A stretch of 64,000 nt of DNA, taken from contig NC_064619.1 in NCBI RefSeq assembly GCF_023898315.1, forward strand, positions 481,037,376-481,101,375, written 5' to 3'. This stretch comes from Schistocerca nitens (Eukaryota > Arthropoda > Insecta > Orthoptera > Acrididae). Both the position numbers and the translations under genes were made by a program. How positions within the stretch are numbered: the stretch's first letter is position 1; every line of letters starts with the position of its first letter. The notes under the pieces are model-generated. The model was not told the origin of the DNA, did no database searches, and worked only from the letters and a program-made list of their open reading frames with translations. Below are positions 58,290 to 64,000 of this stretch, in pieces.

Positions 58290-60000
58290 GAGCGCCACAG
58301 TGTGCAGTCTCTCTCTACCTGGAAGACGGGGCATATCAGAACGACATGATCAGCCGAACCTTTCTCTCCGCATTCACAGATTGCAGATCCCGATTCAGAT
58401 GGTTGTGATACGGATCGCGACCTGTTAATAGCTGCACCATACCTCGAGTAGGAGCAGCGTCGCGCGGTTTGATCCTGCTCCTGCTTGGGAATATGGTGTT
58501 AACACGCCTTGCCATGTTCGTAGTGTACCAGTCGGACTGCCAATCATCGAACTTCTAGGCTCTTAATGTCGTTTATCAGTAATATGTGTTCCTATGATTT
58601 CATGCACACGATCATATTGCTCACGGCTCAGGCAATACGGTGCAGCGCTGTAACGCATCACGATATCCCTCGGACATATCCCGAGGATTACCAGTAAACC
58701 CTACGCAGATGTTATGCGAAAGTCAACCGTGAACTTCAGAAATAGGCTCCGCTGAATTGGTCACAGTATTCCATTGTAGCATCTTGGTCTAAGGCGATGG
58801 CCCCAGACGCTGTCAATGAAGTCCACAATGGTGTGGAAGATAGCTTCATAATATGACCGCACCACGTGAAACGGTAATTTGGAATCAGCGGCCTCAGCAA
58901 GGGCAATCTTCTGCATAATTTTGCCTCTTTCTGAGTAACATATTTTACATGTTCTAGAACATTTCTTTTCTCGTCTAGAAAATGCCTAAATATCTATAAA
59001 CAGTGCTGCGTTTTACAGGTATTCATTCAAGCCTCAGGAAACGATCTCTGGTAAAAGAAAGTCTTCCCTTCAGAAGTATGTATATAGTTTTGTAAATAAC
59101 CATAATAAGTTTGTTTATCTTACAAAAGTGCTGCAAAGTGCTGCATCTGAGGAAGCGCCGTTTTCACCTTTTGCTACAGTCTCGCCCTGTAGTCTGGAGA
59201 CACAACTACTAGGATGTCATCTGCGTATGCAACAACATCTTCAATAGTATCTCCTCCGTCTAATAGATTTAATACTGGTTCAATACTAAGATCGCAGAAC
59301 AGTGGACGACTTAAGGAGCTTTGAGGGGGGGGGGGGGTCCTTGGAAATCGTTTTGATGACCTTGCCCCGTCTCGCAAGTCACTTGACTCTACGTCCATTA
59401 CAATAATCTAAAAAGCCCTTAGACAGACATCTCGGGTCACTGAGATCTCGAGAGCGTGCCAATATCGTAGGCCACCAAAGATTCTCAAATGCGGCTGCAA
59501 TGTCAGTCATGAGGCGTGACTGAATACTTCGCTGTCGAATTTTCTACAATCTGAGGATCTCTAATAACCACATGGTCTACAGATTTCCCTTTTCTGAATC
59601 CATGTTCACACTGGTTTAGACCCAAGGGCAGACGTTCGTGAACTTTGACCAAGGTGTTTAATAAGCAAATAGGTCTATAGCTTTACGATGAGGCCGGTTA
59701 TTTTTCCTTTCTCTTTTTAATCATTACTGCTCTAGCTGTTTTCCATATCGCCGGGATCCTACCTAGTCGTAATGCCTGTACGGTAACACCACGTCATCTG
59801 TTCTTCATTGTTGGCACTACACATGACGGCAGGTAACGTTCACCAGGCAATCACTTCCATCGCTTTCCCATCGGGTATATCCTGAGTCATCTGTACTTCT
59901 CTCGAGTCATCCACTCTCCACTGGAGCCGCTCCCTGCAACACTTCAACCATGCCTTACCACTGATTACAGAAACGTGTGGCTGAGGCACACATTCCTTTT
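58290..60000 (-). pseudogene. R1-like LINE remnant, antisense
   Basis: Reading from right to left: RIPAIWKTARAVMIKK (about 59755-59705), RPICLLNTLVK (about 59680), LGLNQCEHGFRKGKSVDHVV (about 59635-59570), then a decayed palm segment. LSIEPVLNLLDGG and DVVAYADDILVVVS follow at about 59310-59190, the catalytic motif with both aspartates. The far end (about 58395-58325) reads CECGEKGSADHVVLICP, the cysteine-histidine knuckle at the C-terminus of R1-group proteins. Segments between are broken by stops and a G run at about 59325-59337. No intact frame. Confidence 0.75.
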
Positions 60001-60470
60001 AACCCCCTACGCTTGCTTCTTCCCTGGTAGCAGTTTCAAACTCAAGAGTGATGCCTTCCGCTCATTTCATGCGATTTTCTACAACCACCCTCCGCAACGC
60101 TCTACGTTGCCTGTCCGTCAGTTAAGTACGTTCTACTTGGTCTTTGTTTGCTGTGGTTGTTTCTTCACATTTCCACTTCAAATTAACATAATTAACAGTC
60201 GAGTTGGGTAGCTGTAAGCGCGTTGGGACGTCCCTGATAGATTTGTAACTCCAGTGACATACAGTGACTAGTCCTCGTTCTATGTCACCGAGTACTCCTG
60301 AGTGAACCACTATACTGCTGCTGCTGCCCTCCCGACAACTGACCACTTAGACTGGCGTCACATCCAGTCGTCAGTTCCACATTACACAGAGTCTGTGTAT
60401 AAATTTCATCAGATCGTGCACGTTTAAAACAGCGCAGCTTCGTTTAGTTTATGTCTAATGTTCATTATTG
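60001..60470. other. unassigned DNA
   Basis: Small frames on both strands, no motif. It may include more decayed sequence of the antisense LINE. Confidence 0.3.
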
Positions 60471-60479
60471 TTGTGTTCA

Positions 60480-61190
60480 TATATTCTTGCAGATGAGAAA
60501 GCGGAGAGGTGAAAGAGTACTTTGAAGGTCTCAGTGAGGGATAGGACTTCTCAGTAGACGTGATAGAGGAAGAAACAGGAGTCGTCAAAGAAGAGGCAGG
60601 GGATCCAGTTTTAGAGTTACAATTTAACAGAGCTTTGGAAGACTTAAGATCAAATAAGGCAGAAGAGATAAAAAAAATGGCTCGGAGCACTATGGGACTT
60701 AACTTCTAAGTTCATCAGTCCCATAGAACTTAGAACTATTTAAACCTAACTAACCCAAGAACATCACACACACATCCATGCCTGAGGCAGGATTCGAACC
60801 TGCGACCGTAGCGGTCGCGCGGTTCCAGACTGTAGCGCCTAGAACCGCGAGGCCACCACGGCCGGCAGAAGAGATAGATGATGTTCCATCAGAAATTAGG
60901 TTGCCTGGTAAGGTAACAAATGAGGAAGTTCTGCGCAGAATCGGAGAGGAAAGGAATATGTGGAAAACACAGATAGTGAGAAGGGACAGGATGATAGAAC
61001 ATCTGTTAAGACATGAGGGAATGACTTCCATGGTACTAGTAGGAGCTTTAGAGGCAGGAAGATAGAGATTGCAATACATGCAGCAAATAATTGAGGACGT
61101 AGGTTCCAAGCGCTTTTCTGAAATGAAGAGGTTGGCACAGAAGAGGAATTCGTGGCGGGACGCATCAAACCAAATTGATCCAAAAAAAAG
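60480..61190 (+). pseudogene. RTE-like LINE copy with RT domain deleted, carrying a SINE
   Basis: 60480-60670 corresponds to the segment before and into the RT: EYFEGL-like, then LQFNRALEDLRSNKA, matching the younger LINE at about 55520-55570. After the SINE, DDVPSEIRL completes that block. Then KVTNEEVLRRIGEERNMW and RRDRMIEHLLRHEGMTS match its C-terminal part (from about 56715), finishing with RFSEMKRLAQKRNSWRDASN. The palm domain is absent. It is diverged enough to be a different subfamily. Confidence 0.82.
60671..60866 (-). mobile_element. tRNA-derived SINE, main family, copy 8 (antisense)
   Basis: Inverted copy from AAAAAAATGGCTCGGAGCAC to CCACCACGGCCGGC. The B box appears as GGATTCGAACC. 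Perfect target-site duplication AGAAGAGATA (60661-60670 and 60867-60876), possibly two bases longer. Confidence 0.96.
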
Positions 61191-64000
61191 TCACACATTA
61201 AAGCATCTGAACTGTGAAAAATCCGCAGGAAGAGCTAATGTTTGGAAGCCAACACACCATTAACCTGAGGCAGTGTCTGATTTGCCCACTGTATGGCGTG
61301 CAGCGCTGTTTCGTGAGTCACCTATCCTGTTATAGTGTGTGCGCATCCAAACAGCATGGTGCTACTCGACATTACAAGTAGTGGTCTCATAGCATCATTC
61401 TGCCTTCGGTTTTTTACGTCCAGACGAGGAGAGGTATTTGACCTGTAATAATGTTATAATTTTTATTGTATCCACTTTCTGAACCGGCTGCAAGGCAGCA
61501 ACTAGTAACACGTGCATAACACAGGTTTCTATCTTCTATCAAGAGCATGTAATCAGTGTTCATTGCACAGTAACGTCCTTCGTTTAAGTTAGTAATAATC
61601 GTGCATTGCTTTGTATTGCGCCTGGAGGCCACCATTATTTTGTACAACATCTTTTCACATGGTGACCTGACACACACCTGAACTATTTGAAGAGTTGTTT
61701 CCTCTGTTACTGTACACATACGTGGCGTCACCTCCCGCTTATGTCTACGGTACACATTCAAAGCCTCACAGATTCAATTGCAAATTCCGGTCGCAGCTGT
61801 TTATGATACTTTGCGCTAAAGGCCAGTGGAATAACAAAATGGACAATGTCCTGTCCAAAAATGTTGATAGTTGAAAAACCAAACTTTCATTAAGATGATC
61901 CAAATTGAAATGGGTGTTTATAAATCTTATTATGGACATAACATGCTGGAATGTCTCGTTTCATTTAAGTACATCAATGTGAATCCCCTTTCCATCAGCA
62001 TTTACGGTAACTGCCGATTCCCTACTAAAATCCAGATATGTTTTCATATTTTGTTGTGTAAATGATTATGCAATAATTAATAAAGCTTTTGTACAAGAAT
62101 AATGAGTTTCATTGTCTTTAGTTTAACAGGTGTAGTTTGGTTTATTTGACATTCAATAGTGAAATGCGTTGTCTCACACAGCCAGAACATGTACAAAGTG
62201 TTGGCGGGATCACTTCTTCCTCTTTTTCTAAATGTCTATCCAGAAAACGTCTATCAACACAATACCAGACGTTAAAGCCACCCATTATGTGCAGTAAAAC
62301 ACAGGATTTTGGAGAGCTAGAATGTGATACAGCGTTAGTTAGCACATCGTAGGCACGTGTCTTGTTGTCATCTATATTAAATACAGCTTTATGCTTACTG
62401 ATTCGTACAAAATCTAGCTCCATAGCTAACTAACAAATATAGTACACATTTTATTCTCGTATGTTGATAACACAGATTACCAATTAACTGCAGCTATCAA
62501 AATGTCTTATATACTCTAAAGATCAAACATGTATGAAAAAGTTGTAAATAATGTTCTAGAAGCCGAACTTTCATGTGTAGACCTAATGCAGGTGACTTCA
62601 TGTCTGAGCTCCAATCTTGATGTGGCATGGGCGGATCCACCTCAGAAGTCTAACCCAGCCGCTGGGGGTACCTGCAATGTGCAAACACACAGAAAATAGT
62701 CAGTTCCGCTAGGGGTTTACCATTGGATAAGTCAGTTCGTAAGTATTCGAGGCAGCAATGGAAAATATCCAACTCCGCTGTTACACGAACTCGCCATAAG
62801 GCAACAATTATAATTCATTCTCTGCAACCGTACATCAGGATCCCCTAACATTCCGGCTTTTGTAATAATGCAATGATTTATAGATACAGTTAGAAAAAGC
62901 AGTATACAGAGAAAGTAATCGTTATTTACAATGGAAGAACTTCATATCAGAAGATGTGAAACTACAAATATTTGTTGTCATAGAGGAAAGAGGAAATTTT
63001 CGAAGTTACACATTAAATTACGTAATGCATAGGTCGAATGAATGATGTAAGCATATGCCGTCTAACAATAACTCGCAACAGTGTAAGTGGTAGGTGATAC
63101 AACATATCTCTACTTTAATAAAGGAATGATGAAACATTCAAAGCTATGCATGGTGGTTTTAGTGAAACTCTCGCTATTTGGGAGGTCCCCATGAAAAATC
63201 AGTGATTCTAGAACAATGAAAGCTTGTGGATACGTTTGTAAGGACATGTGGAAGTGAAATGACGAGTAAACCATTGAAAGAAACGTGTTTTAGTTCCACT
63301 GAAAAGGTAACAATTGTTAATTGCGTACCATGTTTCCGTTCCACGCTGGTAACGTTTCTCAATGTGACGACTATCTCCATCCCTGACTGCCTGGAACTAC
63401 ACAGGAGATACCATTTCACTGTTCTTTACAGCACTTTTCGAATGATAGACCATGGAAAGTTGAGCTGTCGTTACCACAGCTTGTGTACTGTTTGAAGATC
63501 GCCCTTTGTATCCAGGAATCTTAGCCATGGCAACAGTAACATCCTCAACATTTTGTGGCACAGTTGGTTATCGGCCTGGAAGTTACTTCGACCTTCTAAA
63601 TCATGTAATTAAACCGTAGTGTGGAAAGAGGACCTCCCCACATTCCTTTAATGTGTCGATACTTGTGAAAAACAGCAGGACTGTTGCTGTGGCTTTCAAA
63701 AAAGCTTTACGATTAAAGCCCTGCTCACCACGACCATGCTGACTGTCTGCAACTGTAATGCAAACTGATAAACTGATGTTCGTGTACAACCCTAAGTCGC
63801 CGTACCAGTACCAGTGCATAATGACAAGTCATGACACTAAAACTAGTAACTAATCAAATTCTGTAGTACACAGACTTAACATCATTCCTGTAAAGTTGAG
63901 TATCCATGCAGTAAATAGCTGTCTTTCTACAGTGTCTCAGGTAGCGAAAGTTTAGTTACACCCACTCTGTACATCAAGTTACATACTGTGTGGATCGCAT
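61191..64000. other. unassigned DNA
   Basis: Frames include 115 codons (61761-61414, minus), 93 codons (62423-62142, minus; contains GGFNVWYCVDRRFLDRHLEK) and overlapping frames at 63174-63495. None has a motif I recognise. No repeats or RNA genes stand out. Confidence 0.35.

Noticed and set aside
58095-58428. Three open frames rich in alternating Ile and Tyr
   Set aside because: They are the three readings of a (TA)n microsatellite.
1-64000. Defence island, biosynthetic cluster or other multi-gene system
   Set aside because: No operon-like gene groups exist; all recognisable long frames are transposon proteins in eukaryotic repeat DNA.

Overview
The window is animal nuclear DNA, AT-rich and almost entirely made of transposable-element remains; no intact host gene, rRNA, tRNA or prokaryotic gene organisation is visible. 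The most likely source is a grasshopper or locust (Orthoptera, Schistocerca-like). That is an inference from family recognition: many copies of a class-II-tRNA-derived SINE, and an RTE-type LINE whose protein is usually annotated as 'craniofacial development protein 2-like' in those genomes. All open frames longer than about 150 codons that I can interpret belong to mobile elements.

Layout. 0.1-2.2 kb: antisense Penelope-like element. 3.3-4.7 kb: two Tc1 fragments head to head. 5.3-6.0 kb: antisense jockey-type LINE scrap. 6.6-8.5 kb: Tc1-like element with a roughly 0.65 kb insert. 10.6-11.2 kb: a short dispersed repeat followed by a 540-bp foldback palindrome. 12.6-13.5 kb: deleted mariner. 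13.8-15.0 kb: near-complete Tc1 copy. 17.3-18.0 kb: retroelement integrase relic. 19-23 kb: unrecognised AT-rich DNA with two SINEs and a duplicated 150-bp block. 23.7-25.3 kb: Tc1 relic whose transposase end has become a 9-unit, 76-bp minisatellite. 25.5-29.4 kb: second SINE family, antisense jockey LINE, another main-family SINE. 29-35.8 kb: mostly unassigned. 35.8-36.8 kb: Tc1-type MITE and a third SINE family.

38.2-39.7 kb holds three tandem copies of a roughly 680-bp unit, each with an 84-nt exon-like block on the minus strand. 40.4-42.5 kb: LINE tail and mariner. 43.3-50.1 kb: three copies of a roughly 0.9-kb unit split apart by a mariner, SINEs and an inverted repeat. 51.5-52.0 kb: antisense Tc1. 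52.7-57.2 kb: an old RT-deleted RTE LINE carrying a SINE and then a nearly full-length younger RTE LINE. 57.4-60.0 kb: antisense jockey and R1-like LINE remains around a (TA)n tract. 60.5-61.2 kb: another RT-deleted RTE copy with a SINE. 61.2-64 kb: nothing recognised.

No autonomous element appears functional: every transposase and reverse transcriptase seen has stops, frameshifts or lost catalytic residues. Nested insertions give relative ages. The SINEs and the RTE LINE are youngest (several perfect target-site duplications), the Penelope, jockey and integrase relics oldest. The features least explained by ordinary decay are the 84-nt exon-like triplication (38.2-39.7 kb), the 0.9-kb array (43.3-50.1 kb) and the transposase-derived minisatellite (24.6-25.3 kb).
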